From: an uncultured Actinomycetes bacterium
Lineage (GTDB): Bacteria > Actinomycetota > Actinomycetes > S36-B12 > UBA5976
DNA: 28,582 nt
Reading direction: 5' to 3'
Assembly (NCBI GenBank): GCA_903951185.1
Contig: CAJBBC010000039.1
Span: 1 to 28,582 of the forward strand
Both the position numbers and the translations under genes were made by a program. How positions within the stretch are numbered: the stretch's first letter is position 1; each line of letters opens with the position of its first letter. Positions 7,142 to 15,380 of the stretch are shown in pieces. A model generated the notes under the pieces. That model saw only the letters and a program-made list of their open reading frames with translations, searched no databases and had not been told where the DNA came from.

Positions 7142-8014
7142 GTGACTAACGCTAACTTTCGTCGTATCCGCAATGTTCTTGCAGCCCTAGCTGTAACTAC
7201 ATTAATTGCAGCCTGCTCACCAGAGTCAGAAACTGCATCCACACCATCTGCAAGTGGCGCTTCATCATGTAGTGCTGAAAGTTTGCAGACGCTAACCACT
7301 GGCAAATTAACAGTTGCTACTGGTGAACCTGCTTTCTACCCATGGGTTATCGATGATGCCCCTGAATCAGGCGAAGGCTTTGAAGCTGCAGTTGCTTATG
7401 CAGTTGCACAGCAACTTGGTTTTGCTAAAGAAGATGTAGTTTGGGTCCGCACAACTTTTGATGGTGCAGTCACTCCAGGAGCAAAGACTTTCGACTTCAA
7501 CTTGCAACAGTTCTCAATTACTGAAGAACGCAAAGCTGCTGTTGATTTCTCAAGTCCTTACTACAGTGCACCTCAAGCAGTTGTAACTTACAAAGGCAGC
7601 GCAATTGAAGGTAAAACAACAATTGCTGAGCTAAAAGGTTCAAAGCTAGGTGTTGCAGTGGCAACTACTTCTCTTGATTATGTAAAAGACCAAATTGGCG
7701 TTGAACCTCAAGTATTTAATGACAATGCAGCAGCTGTTACAGCTTTAATCAACGGACAGATTGATGGAATCGTACTTGACTTACCGAGTGCTTTCTATGT
7801 TTCAGCAGTCCAAATTGAAGATGGCAATGGCCTGATCCTTGGTCAACTTCCATCAACTGGTGAAGGCGACAACTTTGGCTTACTACTTGCTAAAGACAGC
7901 CCGATCACAAGTTGTGTTTCACAAGCTGTAGATGCGATTAAAGCTGACGGCAGCCTAGATGCAATCACTGCTACTTGGCTTGGAACAGATGCCGGCGCAC
8001 CAGTTCTAAAGTAA
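7142..8014 (+). CDS. Amino acid ABC transporter substrate-binding lipoprotein (PAAT family)
   Basis: A 290-residue extracellular solute-binding protein of family 3. The first 25 residues form a lipoprotein signal peptide, with a lipobox LIAAC whose Cys25 should be lipidated. The mature part has the two-lobe family 3 layout, with segments such as GKLTVATGEPAFYPW, PGAKTFDFNLQQFSITEERKAAVDFSSPYY and GSKLGVAVATTSLDYVK. AGGAG at 7131-7135 stands 6 nt before the GTG start. Family 3 proteins bind polar amino acids, opines or cystine. The SAM-IV riboswitch immediately upstream suggests a sulfur amino acid, most likely methionine or a precursor, but this is inference. A strong terminator hairpin follows the stop after about 30 nt. 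Confidence 0.93.
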   Translation: MTNANFRRIRNVLAALAVTTLIAACSPESETASTPSASGASSCSAESLQTLTTGKLTVATGEPAFYPWVIDDAPESGEGFEAAVAYAVAQQLGFAKEDVVWVRTTFDGAVTPGAKTFDFNLQQFSITEERKAAVDFSSPYYSAPQAVVTYKGSAIEGKTTIAELKGSKLGVAVATTSLDYVKDQIGVEPQVFNDNAAAVTALINGQIDGIVLDLPSAFYVSAVQIEDGNGLILGQLPSTGEGDNFGLLLAKDSPITSCVSQAVDAIKADGSLDAITATWLGTDAGAPVLK

Positions 8015-8033
8015 GTGCTGTTTAACTAAAGCT

Positions 8034-8924
8034 ATGGAAAATAGAAGCCCGGCCCGAAGTAATTCGGGTCGGGCTTTTTCTTGGGTACCTAGTGCCCGTG
8101 AAAAAAACCGGCAAGTAGCTCGAGCAAAAATAGCTCGCAAACGAATTGCCATCGCAACTGCATCATCATTCTTAGTTATTGGCGCATTACTAGTTGGCCT
8201 AGTTACTTCACCTGGTTGGGAAGTTGTTAAGAAAACATTCTTTGACTGGAATTACGGACTTGAAATTCTGGATTTAGTAGTTAAAGGTTTGGTCACAAAT
8301 GTGACGCTAACGATTGTGGCGTCAATTGTGATTGGCATTATTGCCCTTGGCCTTGCACTTGCGCGCACTTCAAAGTCAGCAGCAATGACACCGTTTAGAA
8401 TTTTGTCCACTGTTTACGTTGATGTCTTTCGCGGCGTGCCACTCCTATTAGTAATTTTGCTAGTTGGATTCGGTGTACCAGCTCTTCGATTAAGTGGCGT
8501 AACTAACAGTGTGATTGTGCTCGGCACAGTTGCAGTCATCATTACGTATTCAGCATATGTAGCTGAAGTTATTCGAAGTGGCATACTTTCAATCCATCCA
8601 AGTCAACGTGCAGCAGCGCGCTCCCTTGGTTTATCACAAGCGCAAACTATGCGACATGTTGTGTTACCTCAAGCGTTCAAACGTGTTGTTCCACCACTTC
8701 TAAATGATTTAGTTGCGTTACTTAAAGACACTGGTTTAGTTTCGATCCTTGGTGTCACTGATGCGGTAAGAGCTGCACAGATACAAGGTTCGCGAACGTT
8801 TAATTACACACCATATGTGATTGCTGCAATTTTGTTTTTACTAATTACTATTCCACTTACGCGATATACCGATCGTGTATTACAAAGGTCAATTAACAAA
8901 CAGAATGCGCAAGGTAGCGCATGA
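8034..8924 (+). CDS. Amino acid ABC transporter permease
   Basis: A 296-residue membrane protein of the HisM/GlnP type, with membrane segments from about residue 45. The ATPase-docking loop near the C-terminal third reads EVIRSGILSIHPSQRAAARSLGL and continues as SQAQTMRHVVLPQAFKRVVPP. ATG 8034 is the only ATG, GTG or TTG I find in frame before the first membrane segment, yet it has no clear ribosome-binding site and the first 15 codons contain a complete intrinsic terminator hairpin (8045-8079). Residues WVPSARE just after the hairpin resemble the N-terminus of homologous actinobacterial permeases, so translation through the hairpin region seems real. The 3' end overlaps the ATPase start as ATGA. 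Confidence 0.9.
   Translation: MENRSPARSNSGRAFSWVPSAREKNRQVARAKIARKRIAIATASSFLVIGALLVGLVTSPGWEVVKKTFFDWNYGLEILDLVVKGLVTNVTLTIVASIVIGIIALGLALARTSKSAAMTPFRILSTVYVDVFRGVPLLLVILLVGFGVPALRLSGVTNSVIVLGTVAVIITYSAYVAEVIRSGILSIHPSQRAAARSLGLSQAQTMRHVVLPQAFKRVVPPLLNDLVALLKDTGLVSILGVTDAVRAAQIQGSRTFNYTPYVIAAILFLLITIPLTRYTDRVLQRSINKQNAQGSA
8045..8079 (+). terminator. Intrinsic terminator/attenuator inside the permease start
   Basis: The arm at 8046-8058 (AGCCCGGCCCGAA) pairs with 8063-8075 (TTCGGGTCGGGCT) around GTAA, giving 13 pairs including one G-U; A8045-T8076 can add one more. TTTTT at 8075-8079 follows. This has the full form of a Rho-independent terminator. It lies 31 nt after the binding-protein stop but downstream of the permease ATG, so it is also coding sequence. 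Ribosomes starting the permease would melt it. Confidence 0.88.
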
Positions 8925-9664
8925 ACGTATTAGAAGTTTCAAATCTACGTAAGACTTTTGGTGACGAAGTAGTTCTAAACGATTTAAATTTAGTTGTTCC
9001 AGAGCACACAGCCACCGTACTTATTGGTGCATCTGGCTCGGGTAAATCCACATTACTTAGATGTATTAACTTACTTGAGCAAATTGATGACGGTGAAATC
9101 AGAATAGATGGAATTGAAATATCTGATCCACATATAAATGAAGATACAGTTCGACGTAAACTCGGAATGGTTTTTCAGTCATTTAATTTGTTTCCACATA
9201 TGACAGTTTTAGAAAACATCACTCTTGCACCGATTCGAGTCCATCGAGTTTCTAAAGAGGAAGCGATCGAGAGTGCAAAAACGCTTTTGTCGAGATTTGA
9301 TTTACTAGATAAAGCTGATCAATACCCAGATCGCTTAAGTGGCGGACAGCAACAACGGGTCGCAATTATTAGATCAATCGCAAATAAGCCAAGACTTTTA
9401 TTACTTGATGAAGTAACTTCAGCACTCGATCCAGTCTTAGTTAATGAAGTACTTTCGATAGTTCGTGATTTAAAAGCAGACGGAATGACTATGGTCTTAG
9501 CTACCCACGAAATGGGATTTGCCACTCAAGTAGCCGACGAAGTTTGTTTCTTAAAAGATGGACACATACTTGAACGCGGCACTGCAAAAGAAGTTTTAGA
9601 AAGCCCGCAACTTCCCGAAACGAAAGATTTTCTGAAGCGAGTTCACGAAGCCGGTCGGCTTTAG
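8921..9664 (+). CDS. Amino acid ABC transporter ATP-binding protein (GlnQ type)
   Basis: A 247-residue ATPase of the polar amino acid uptake class. Walker A is GASGSGKST at 36-44, the Q-loop is in MVFQSFNLFPHMTVLENI, the signature is LSGGQQQRVAI, Walker B is LLLLDEVTSALDP, and the switch histidine is in THEMGFA. The FNLFPHMT and SALDP segments are typical of GlnQ/HisP/ArtP. The start overlaps the permease stop by 4 nt (ATGA). It completes the importer with the lipoprotein and permease upstream. It lacks the C-terminal regulatory domain of MetN, so this is not a MetNIQ methionine system despite the SAM riboswitch. Confidence 0.95.
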   Translation: MNVLEVSNLRKTFGDEVVLNDLNLVVPEHTATVLIGASGSGKSTLLRCINLLEQIDDGEIRIDGIEISDPHINEDTVRRKLGMVFQSFNLFPHMTVLENITLAPIRVHRVSKEEAIESAKTLLSRFDLLDKADQYPDRLSGGQQQRVAIIRSIANKPRLLLLDEVTSALDPVLVNEVLSIVRDLKADGMTMVLATHEMGFATQVADEVCFLKDGHILERGTAKEVLESPQLPETKDFLKRVHEAGRL

Positions 9665-9752
9665 AGCATTTCTTAAAGTTAATTAGCTAGTTCACCAGTA
9701 TTCACCGAAAACCCCGTATTTAAAGGAAATCGGATTCACTGTACTTAGGCGT

Positions 9753-9787
9753 CATTTCGCCAGTTGAGAACCATTTCGCGCATTTCG
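9753..9787 (+). other. Intergenic stretch with three CATTTCG repeats upstream of ftsH
   Basis: CATTTCG occurs at 9753-9759, 9772-9778 and 9781-9787, within the 177-nt gap between the importer and ftsH. Spacing is uneven (19 and 9 nt). It could be a short regulator site cluster or chance. I see no clear terminator for the importer operon in this gap. Confidence 0.25.
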
Positions 9788-9841
9788 GCTCTGGGTAGTA
9801 CCTTAATAATTCGACCACAAAAGGGGTGTTTTTCCTTAAAC

Positions 9842-11785
9842 ATGGGTATCAAGCAACTATTCCGCTCACCATTGCTTTGGGTTTCGTTTGCAATTTTAGC
9901 TCTGCTACTTGGCACAAATTCGATGAATGCAAGTGCAGCTGCAAAAGAAGTCGATACCTGGAAAATCATCGAAGACATTCAACAGGGTCGAGCAAAGTCC
10001 GCAATTTTAGTTGATAACGACCAACTTATTAAAGTCACGTTAACCGATGACACGAATCAAACTGCAGAGTTCATTACTGGTCAGGCACCTTCTTTAATTA
10101 GTCTGCTTGAATCACAAACTGCGCTTGGAAATTTACCTGATGGTTACGACGTCGTTGTGCCAAGGCAATCTTTCTTGGGCACCTTATTTATGTCGCTTTT
10201 CCCAGTTATTTTAATTTTAGGTTTATTCCTATTTATGATGAGCCAAATGCAAGGCGGCGGCCGCATAATGTCCTTTGGTAAATCTAAAGCCAAATTAATT
10301 ACCAAAGATATGCCACAAACAACTTTTGATGATGTTGCTGGTGCTGATGAAGCTAAGTCAGAACTTATTGAAATAAAAGAATTTCTAAAAGAACCAGAAA
10401 AATTCCAAGCACTTGGTGCAAAGATTCCTAAAGGCGTATTACTTTATGGCCCACCGGGAACTGGTAAAACTTTGCTTGCTCGCGCAGTCGCTGGTGAAGC
10501 TGGCGTTCCATTCTTTTCAATTTCAGGTTCTGATTTCGTTGAAATGTTTGTTGGTGTTGGCGCAAGTCGAGTTCGTGACTTATTCGAACAAGCAAAACAA
10601 AATGCCCCATCCATTATTTTCATTGACGAAATTGATGCAGTAGGTCGTCACCGCGGTGCAGGTATGGGCGGCGGACACGATGAGCGCGAACAAACACTTA
10701 ACCAAATGTTGGTTGAGATGGATGGCTTCGATGCAAATACTGGCGTTATTTTGATTGCGGCAACAAACCGCCCAGACATTCTTGATCCAGCTTTACTTCG
10801 CCCGGGACGTTTTGATCGGCAGATTGCTGTTGAGACACCAGGTCTAACAGGCCGATTCGACATCTTAAATGTTCACGCTAAAGGTAAACCAATTGCCGAT
10901 GACGTTGACTTAATGGCGGTTGCTCGCCGAACTCCAGGGTTCACCGGTGCTGACTTGGCAAATGTGCTTAATGAAGCTGCAATTCTCACCGCACGTGAAG
11001 ATGGCAAATTTATTACAAATGAAATTTTAGATGAAGCAATTGATCGAGTAATTGCTGGTCCGCAAAAGCGAACAAGATTAATGAATGAGCATGAACGCTT
11101 GATTACTGCCTACCATGAAGGTGGGCACGCGTTAGTTGCTGCAGCTTTACCTAATACCGATCCAGTACACAAAATTACAATTTTGCCAAGAGGTCGTGCA
11201 CTTGGTTACACCATGGTGCTACCTGAATCAGAAAAATACTCAACTACACGTTCCGAAATGTTGGATCAACTGGCTTACATGTTGGGTGGTCGAGCTGCTG
11301 AAGAAATGGTTTTCCACGATCCAACAACTGGAGCAAGTAATGACATCGAGAAAGCAACAGCAGTTGCTCGCAAGATGGTTATGGAATACGGCATGACTGA
11401 ACGTTTAGGTGCCATTAAATATGGACAAGCTGCCGGTGAACCATTCATGGGTAGAGACATGGGACATCAGCGCGATTTCTCTGAAGATGTTGCTGCTGCG
11501 ATTGATGAAGAAGTTCGCTCATTTATCGACTTTGCACACCATGAAGCTTATGAAATTCTTGTTGCAAATCGAAAAGTTCTTGATGCACTAGTAGTTGAAC
11601 TAATGGAAAAAGAAACTTTAGATCGTGAAGAAATCGCTCGTATTTTTGAACCACTAAAGCGTAAAGCGGATCGTCCAGCTTGGACTGGGTCGGCACGAAG
11701 AAAACCAAGTCGCCGCCCACCAGTTAATGTTCCGCCAAGAGTAATCGCAGGTGACGCAAAGGAATCTGAGACGAGTAAAGCGTGA
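9842..11785 (+). CDS. ftsH: ATP-dependent zinc metalloprotease FtsH
   Basis: A 647-residue membrane AAA+ protease that degrades misfolded membrane proteins and some regulators. There are two N-terminal membrane segments (about 9-24 and 98-120) with an extracytoplasmic domain between. The AAA module has Walker A GPPGTGKT at 203-210, Walker B IIFIDEIDAVG and the second region of homology ATNRPDILDPALLRPGRFDR. The zinc site HEGGH is at 425-429, with Asp501 in DIEKATAVARK as likely third ligand. ATG 9842 (MGIKQLFRSP) is chosen over an upstream in-frame TTG at 9764, since the first membrane helix follows directly. It is somewhat shorter than mycobacterial FtsH. The stop overlaps the folE GTG by 4 nt. 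Linkage to fol genes is a usual actinobacterial arrangement. Confidence 0.97.
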   Translation: MGIKQLFRSPLLWVSFAILALLLGTNSMNASAAAKEVDTWKIIEDIQQGRAKSAILVDNDQLIKVTLTDDTNQTAEFITGQAPSLISLLESQTALGNLPDGYDVVVPRQSFLGTLFMSLFPVILILGLFLFMMSQMQGGGRIMSFGKSKAKLITKDMPQTTFDDVAGADEAKSELIEIKEFLKEPEKFQALGAKIPKGVLLYGPPGTGKTLLARAVAGEAGVPFFSISGSDFVEMFVGVGASRVRDLFEQAKQNAPSIIFIDEIDAVGRHRGAGMGGGHDEREQTLNQMLVEMDGFDANTGVILIAATNRPDILDPALLRPGRFDRQIAVETPGLTGRFDILNVHAKGKPIADDVDLMAVARRTPGFTGADLANVLNEAAILTAREDGKFITNEILDEAIDRVIAGPQKRTRLMNEHERLITAYHEGGHALVAAALPNTDPVHKITILPRGRALGYTMVLPESEKYSTTRSEMLDQLAYMLGGRAAEEMVFHDPTTGASNDIEKATAVARKMVMEYGMTERLGAIKYGQAAGEPFMGRDMGHQRDFSEDVAAAIDEEVRSFIDFAHHEAYEILVANRKVLDALVVELMEKETLDREEIARIFEPLKRKADRPAWTGSARRKPSRRPPVNVPPRVIAGDAKESETSKA

Positions 11786-12393
11786 GTATCGATCGGATTG
11801 AAAATCTAACTGAGCCGCCGGCCATTCAGCCATACGACGCAAAGCGGGTCGAAAACGCAATCCGGGAATTACTTATCGGCATTGGCGAAGATCCAGATCG
11901 TGAAGGTTTAGCTAAAACTCCAGAGCGTATTGCTAAGTCGTATGCTGAAATTTTCGGTGGTCTACATAAGACAGCTGAAGATGTCTTAACTACAACGTTT
12001 TCACTTGGCCATGAAGAACTTATTGTGGTCAAAGATATTCCGGTTTACAGTACTTGTGAACATCATTTGCTCCCATTCCATGGAATGGGTCATGTTGGCT
12101 ACATACCTGGCGTTGCTGGACAAATCACTGGCTTATCAAAAATTGCCCGCTTAGTTGATTTATTTGCGCGCCGCCCACAAGTACAAGAGAGATTAACTAC
12201 TCAGATTGCAGATGCAATGGTGAACATCCTCGATGCCCAAGGTGTGATTGTGGTTATTGAATGTGAGCACTTATGTATGTCAATGCGTGGTATCCGCAAG
12301 CCTGGTAGCAAAACAGTTACTTCAGCAGTTCGTGGTCAATTACGTGATGCGACCACTCGCGCTGAAGCTATGGCCTTAATAAACGGTAAGTAA
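11782..12393 (+). CDS. folE: GTP cyclohydrolase I
   Basis: A 203-residue enzyme converting GTP to 7,8-dihydroneopterin triphosphate, the first step of folate synthesis. The zinc ligands are Cys92 and His95 in CEHH and Cys161 in ECEHLCM. The substrate region GITGLSK-type is seen as QITGLSKIARLVD, and the C-terminal MRGIRKPGS matches the family. Length is typical. The GTG start overlaps the ftsH stop (GTGA), and folP begins at the base directly after its stop codon, so ftsH, folE and folP are likely translated from one message. Confidence 0.97.
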   Translation: MSIDRIENLTEPPAIQPYDAKRVENAIRELLIGIGEDPDREGLAKTPERIAKSYAEIFGGLHKTAEDVLTTTFSLGHEELIVVKDIPVYSTCEHHLLPFHGMGHVGYIPGVAGQITGLSKIARLVDLFARRPQVQERLTTQIADAMVNILDAQGVIVVIECEHLCMSMRGIRKPGSKTVTSAVRGQLRDATTRAEAMALINGK

Positions 12394-13254
12394 ATGCAAA
12401 AGCCAAGCGGGCTACCTGAAGAATTAGCCAAGCTAGACCGCACCCTAGTGATGGGTGTTTTAAATGTAACTCCCGATTCATTTAGTGATGGTGGCAAATT
12501 CAACTCTGCGCAAATTGCGATTGACTATTCACGGCAGATGGTCGATGACGGAGCCGACATCGTTGACATCGGTGGTGAATCTACAAAACCAGGTGCACAA
12601 AGAATTTCAGTTGAACAAGAGTTAGATCGCGTAATTCCAGTGATCACTCAACTAGCTAAAGACGGAATAGTGATCAGCGTTGACACTATGCGAGCGCAAG
12701 TTGCAAAAGAAGCGGTGCAGGCTGGTGCTAAATTAATTAATGATGTTAGCGGCGGTAAAGCCGATCCAGATATGTTTAGTTTTTTAACTACAAATAGTTT
12801 GCCTTACATCATGATGCATTGGCGAGGATTTTCAACTGAGATGATGCACTTAACTGATTACGAAGACGTACTACTAGATGTCTGTGATGAATTACAAAAT
12901 CAAGTTAATGTCGCAGTCAGCGCTGGCGTTGAGCTTTCGCGAATCGCCCTTGATCCAGGTATTGGTTTTGCAAAAACGGTTGAGCAAAACTGGCCAATTC
13001 TTGCCGGTGTAGCTGACTTACAAGATCTTGGCTTACCGCTATTAATCGGAGTAAGTCGTAAAAAATTCCTTGGCGAACTTCTAACAAAAAATGGTGAGGC
13101 AAGGGATGTTTCCCAGCGTGAAGCTGCCACAGTTGCCGTTACAACTTTGCTTGCTGCCCAATCGGTTTGGGCTGTGCGTGTACATGATGTTAAATCATCC
13201 AGTGATGCAATTAAAGTTGTTCACCGTATTCAACAGGAGCAATCAAATGGCTGA
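12394..13254 (+). CDS. folP: Dihydropteroate synthase
   Basis: A 286-residue TIM-barrel enzyme that joins 6-hydroxymethyl-7,8-dihydropterin pyrophosphate with p-aminobenzoate to make dihydropteroate; it is the sulfonamide target. Signature loop 1 is NVTPDSFSDGG at 24-34, loop 2 is DIGGESTKPGAQ, and the SRKKFLG segment with the phosphate-binding residues begins at 221. It starts immediately after the folE stop and its last 8 nt overlap folB. No p-aminobenzoate synthesis gene is in the window. Confidence 0.97.
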   Translation: MQKPSGLPEELAKLDRTLVMGVLNVTPDSFSDGGKFNSAQIAIDYSRQMVDDGADIVDIGGESTKPGAQRISVEQELDRVIPVITQLAKDGIVISVDTMRAQVAKEAVQAGAKLINDVSGGKADPDMFSFLTTNSLPYIMMHWRGFSTEMMHLTDYEDVLLDVCDELQNQVNVAVSAGVELSRIALDPGIGFAKTVEQNWPILAGVADLQDLGLPLLIGVSRKKFLGELLTKNGEARDVSQREAATVAVTTLLAAQSVWAVRVHDVKSSSDAIKVVHRIQQEQSNG

Positions 13255-13606
13255 GTATCAAATTGAATTAACGGATTTAACTGGATTTGGTTTTCACGGA
13301 GTACTTCCTGAAGAGCGCAAAAATGGTCAAGAGTTTTCAGTGGATGCAACACTTATTGTTAAATCTTCCAAAGTTAATGACGACTTAGCAAATACCGTTA
13401 ATTACGCACAGATTGCCAAACTTGTAAACGACCACATCATTGGTGAGCCAGTTGCGCTAATTGAAACTTTGGCGGATTTAATTGCGGATGAAATCTTTGC
13501 ACTGCCACTAGTTTCTGCAGTTGAAGTTACTGTTCATAAACCACAAGCTCCAATTGAAGTTCCATTTGGAAATGTCTCAGTAACAGTTGTCCGTGGCGAA
13601 GTATGA
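13247..13606 (+). CDS. folB: Dihydroneopterin aldolase
   Basis: A 119-residue enzyme that cleaves 7,8-dihydroneopterin to 6-hydroxymethyl-7,8-dihydropterin and glycolaldehyde. The family features are TGFGFHGVLPEER at the N-terminus, NTVNYAQIAKLV with the catalytic tyrosine, ALIETLADLIADEI with the substrate glutamate, and VTVHKPQAPI with the catalytic lysine. ATG 13247 (MAEYQIELTDL) is chosen because AGGAG lies 7 nt upstream and it gives the usual length; longer readings in this frame extend into folP. Overlaps folP by 8 nt and folK by 4 nt (ATGA). Confidence 0.96.
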   Translation: MAEYQIELTDLTGFGFHGVLPEERKNGQEFSVDATLIVKSSKVNDDLANTVNYAQIAKLVNDHIIGEPVALIETLADLIADEIFALPLVSAVEVTVHKPQAPIEVPFGNVSVTVVRGEV

Positions 13607-14103
13607 CCAAAGCTGCTTTATCAATCGGTTCTAATCTTGGAAACAGATTTGATTATTTACAAGCAGCAGTCACAGCCCTAGCCGAACATCCAAGTATTTT
13701 TGGACTAGTGAGTTCTTCAATTTATGAAACTAAACCTATTGGCGGACCAGAACAAGATGACTTCTTTAATGCAGTTCTCGTTCTCGAAACGAATTTAACT
13801 GCGCTAGAACTTCTCGACCTTGTCCAAAATATTGAATTGGCTGCCCAGCGCAAACGTGAAATTAAATGGGGTCCGCGCACACTTGATATTGATATTCTGA
13901 CTTTCGGTACTGATCAGATATCGACTGAAAAACTAAATGTGCCACATCCGCAACTTAGTTCTCGAGCTTTTGTTTTGGTGCCGTGGTTTGAAATTGATCC
14001 AACTGCCGAAGTGTCAGGCCTTGGAAAACTTGTTGGTTTAGTCGATGCAGTGTCGAAAACTGATGTGCGATTAAATAGTCAAATGAAGTTAGTGGTGTAT
14101 TAA
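13603..14103 (+). CDS. folK: 6-hydroxymethyl-7,8-dihydropterin pyrophosphokinase
   Basis: A 166-residue kinase that transfers pyrophosphate from ATP to 6-hydroxymethyl-7,8-dihydropterin, supplying the FolP substrate. It begins AALSIGSNLGNR, carries GGPEQDDFFNAV and has the HPPK signature GPRTLDIDILTFG, whose aspartates bind the two magnesium ions. NVPHPQLSSRAFVLVPW is the usual C-terminal family segment. It overlaps folB by 4 nt, so the pathway enzymes FolE, FolP, FolB and FolK form one coupled block. The phosphatase that acts on dihydroneopterin triphosphate is not present here. Confidence 0.96.
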   Translation: MTKAALSIGSNLGNRFDYLQAAVTALAEHPSIFGLVSSSIYETKPIGGPEQDDFFNAVLVLETNLTALELLDLVQNIELAAQRKREIKWGPRTLDIDILTFGTDQISTEKLNVPHPQLSSRAFVLVPWFEIDPTAEVSGLGKLVGLVDAVSKTDVRLNSQMKLVVY

Positions 14104-14105
14104 TT

Positions 14106-14585
14106 GTGTTGATTCCAACCAGAATTAACTACCTAGTTGCATTAACCCTAATTTCCGGGGCAGCAGGGTGGGCGATAGCAAACCTTTGGCCAGTTCTATT
14201 TGGCCAAGCTTTCGCAACTCCTTGGTTGACTGCAGTAACAATGTGGTTAGTTACCGCTGCACTATTGATCTGGACTTTATTAGCTCGGAAAAAAATAAAG
14301 CCAGAAAAAGGAAAATTAAAACTAGATCCGTTACTTGCAGCTAGAAGTGCAGCGTTGGCAATGGCTGCGTCTCGAGTTGGTGCTTTAGCACTTGGCTTCT
14401 ATGCCGGAATTTTGATTGACAACTTGGTTTTTTCAGATTCACCAGCAAGTAAAGAGCGCGTAACTATTTCGGCGCTTACTGCGTTGGCAAGTCTGGCTAC
14501 TATCGTCATTGGCTTGTGGTTAGAACATATTTGTCGGCTACCAGAACCACCAGCTGATTCAAAAGCTTTGCCAACTGCAGGCTAG
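14106..14585 (+). CDS. DUF3180 family membrane protein
   Basis: A 159-residue protein with four hydrophobic segments (about 10-28, 38-58, 80-106 and 120-142) and a lysine-rich loop between the second and third (KKIKPEKGKLKLD). A small four-helix membrane protein directly after folK is the hallmark position of DUF3180 in Actinobacteria. The GTG at 14106, 2 nt after the folK stop, is the likely start, with TTG next to it as alternative. Function is not known; the conserved gene order suggests a tie to folate or FtsH, but this is inference. Confidence 0.85.
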   Translation: MLIPTRINYLVALTLISGAAGWAIANLWPVLFGQAFATPWLTAVTMWLVTAALLIWTLLARKKIKPEKGKLKLDPLLAARSAALAMAASRVGALALGFYAGILIDNLVFSDSPASKERVTISALTALASLATIVIGLWLEHICRLPEPPADSKALPTAG

Positions 14586-14600
14586 GACTAGTCTTTCGTT

Positions 14601-15380
14601 ATGAAAACTATTGCCCTTCTGCAAGTAAGCACCGATGATGCAGAAACCGTTGAGTCAAGAATTGAGCGAGTTACAGCTTTAACTAAGACTTGGGCAGCGA
14701 AATCAGATTGGGTAGTTTTACCTGAATTGTGGCATGTGGGTGCTTTCAGCTCAGAACTTTTTGAAAAGTATGCACTGCCGACTAAGAATGAATTAGTTGA
14801 GAGTTTTTGTGAGATTGCAAAAGCAAATAACACCTGGATACATTTTGGATCTTTTATAGAACGCCACGAAAAAGGTATTTCAAATACCGCGGTGACGATA
14901 AATAATTTGGGTGAAATAGTTTCGCAGTACCGAAAAATACATCTATTCGGCTTTGATCAAGGTGAAGCAATAATGCTTAGTCGTGGTGAAAAACCAGCAT
15001 TGATTTCAGATACAACAATTGGAGTAGTTGGCGTATCAACTTGCTATGACTTACGTTTCCCTGAACTTTACCGAGCTCAAGTTGATTTAGGTGCGCAAAC
15101 ATTTGTGATTGCATCAGGTTGGCCAACACCTCGAATTTCACACTGGCGTACTTTAAATACAGCTCGGGCTATTGAAAATCAAGCCTGGGTTATTGCTTGC
15201 AATCAAGTTGGCCAAAATAATGATTACACCCTTGGCGGTAATTCAATGGTGATTAATCCAATGGGTGAAGTAATAGGTGAACTCGGCTTAACGCAAGATG
15301 TATTAGTTGTGCAGATAGATGTCAGCGATGCCACAAATTGGCGTGACAAGTTCCCAGTATTAAAGGATCGAGTACTTTAG
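14601..15380 (+). CDS. Nitrilase-superfamily amidohydrolase (Nit2/omega-amidase-like)
   Basis: A 259-residue carbon-nitrogen hydrolase. The catalytic triad is visible: Glu42 in LPELWH, Lys112 in YRKIHLFG and Cys148 in STCYDLRFPELYR. The order and the motifs KIHLFGFD and CYDLRFPELYR fit the Nit2/omega-amidase/YafV branch, which hydrolyses alpha-ketoglutaramate, deaminated glutathione or similar amides. The exact substrate cannot be told. It follows DUF3180 after 15 nt and may be the tail of the fol transcript. Its stop codon overlaps by 4 nt with the stop of the converging copD-ctaG gene. Confidence 0.92.
   Translation: MKTIALLQVSTDDAETVESRIERVTALTKTWAAKSDWVVLPELWHVGAFSSELFEKYALPTKNELVESFCEIAKANNTWIHFGSFIERHEKGISNTAVTINNLGEIVSQYRKIHLFGFDQGEAIMLSRGEKPALISDTTIGVVGVSTCYDLRFPELYRAQVDLGAQTFVIASGWPTPRISHWRTLNTARAIENQAWVIACNQVGQNNDYTLGGNSMVINPMGEVIGELGLTQDVLVVQIDVSDATNWRDKFPVLKDRVL

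Noticed and set aside
6640..7149. Rightward 169-codon open frame antisense to tadA and through the riboswitch
   Set aside because: It covers the tadA catalytic region in antisense and the whole SAM-IV aptamer, so it is a shadow frame.
9764..9841. TTG start extending FtsH by 26 residues
   Set aside because: FtsH normally begins just before the first membrane helix, as with ATG 9842.
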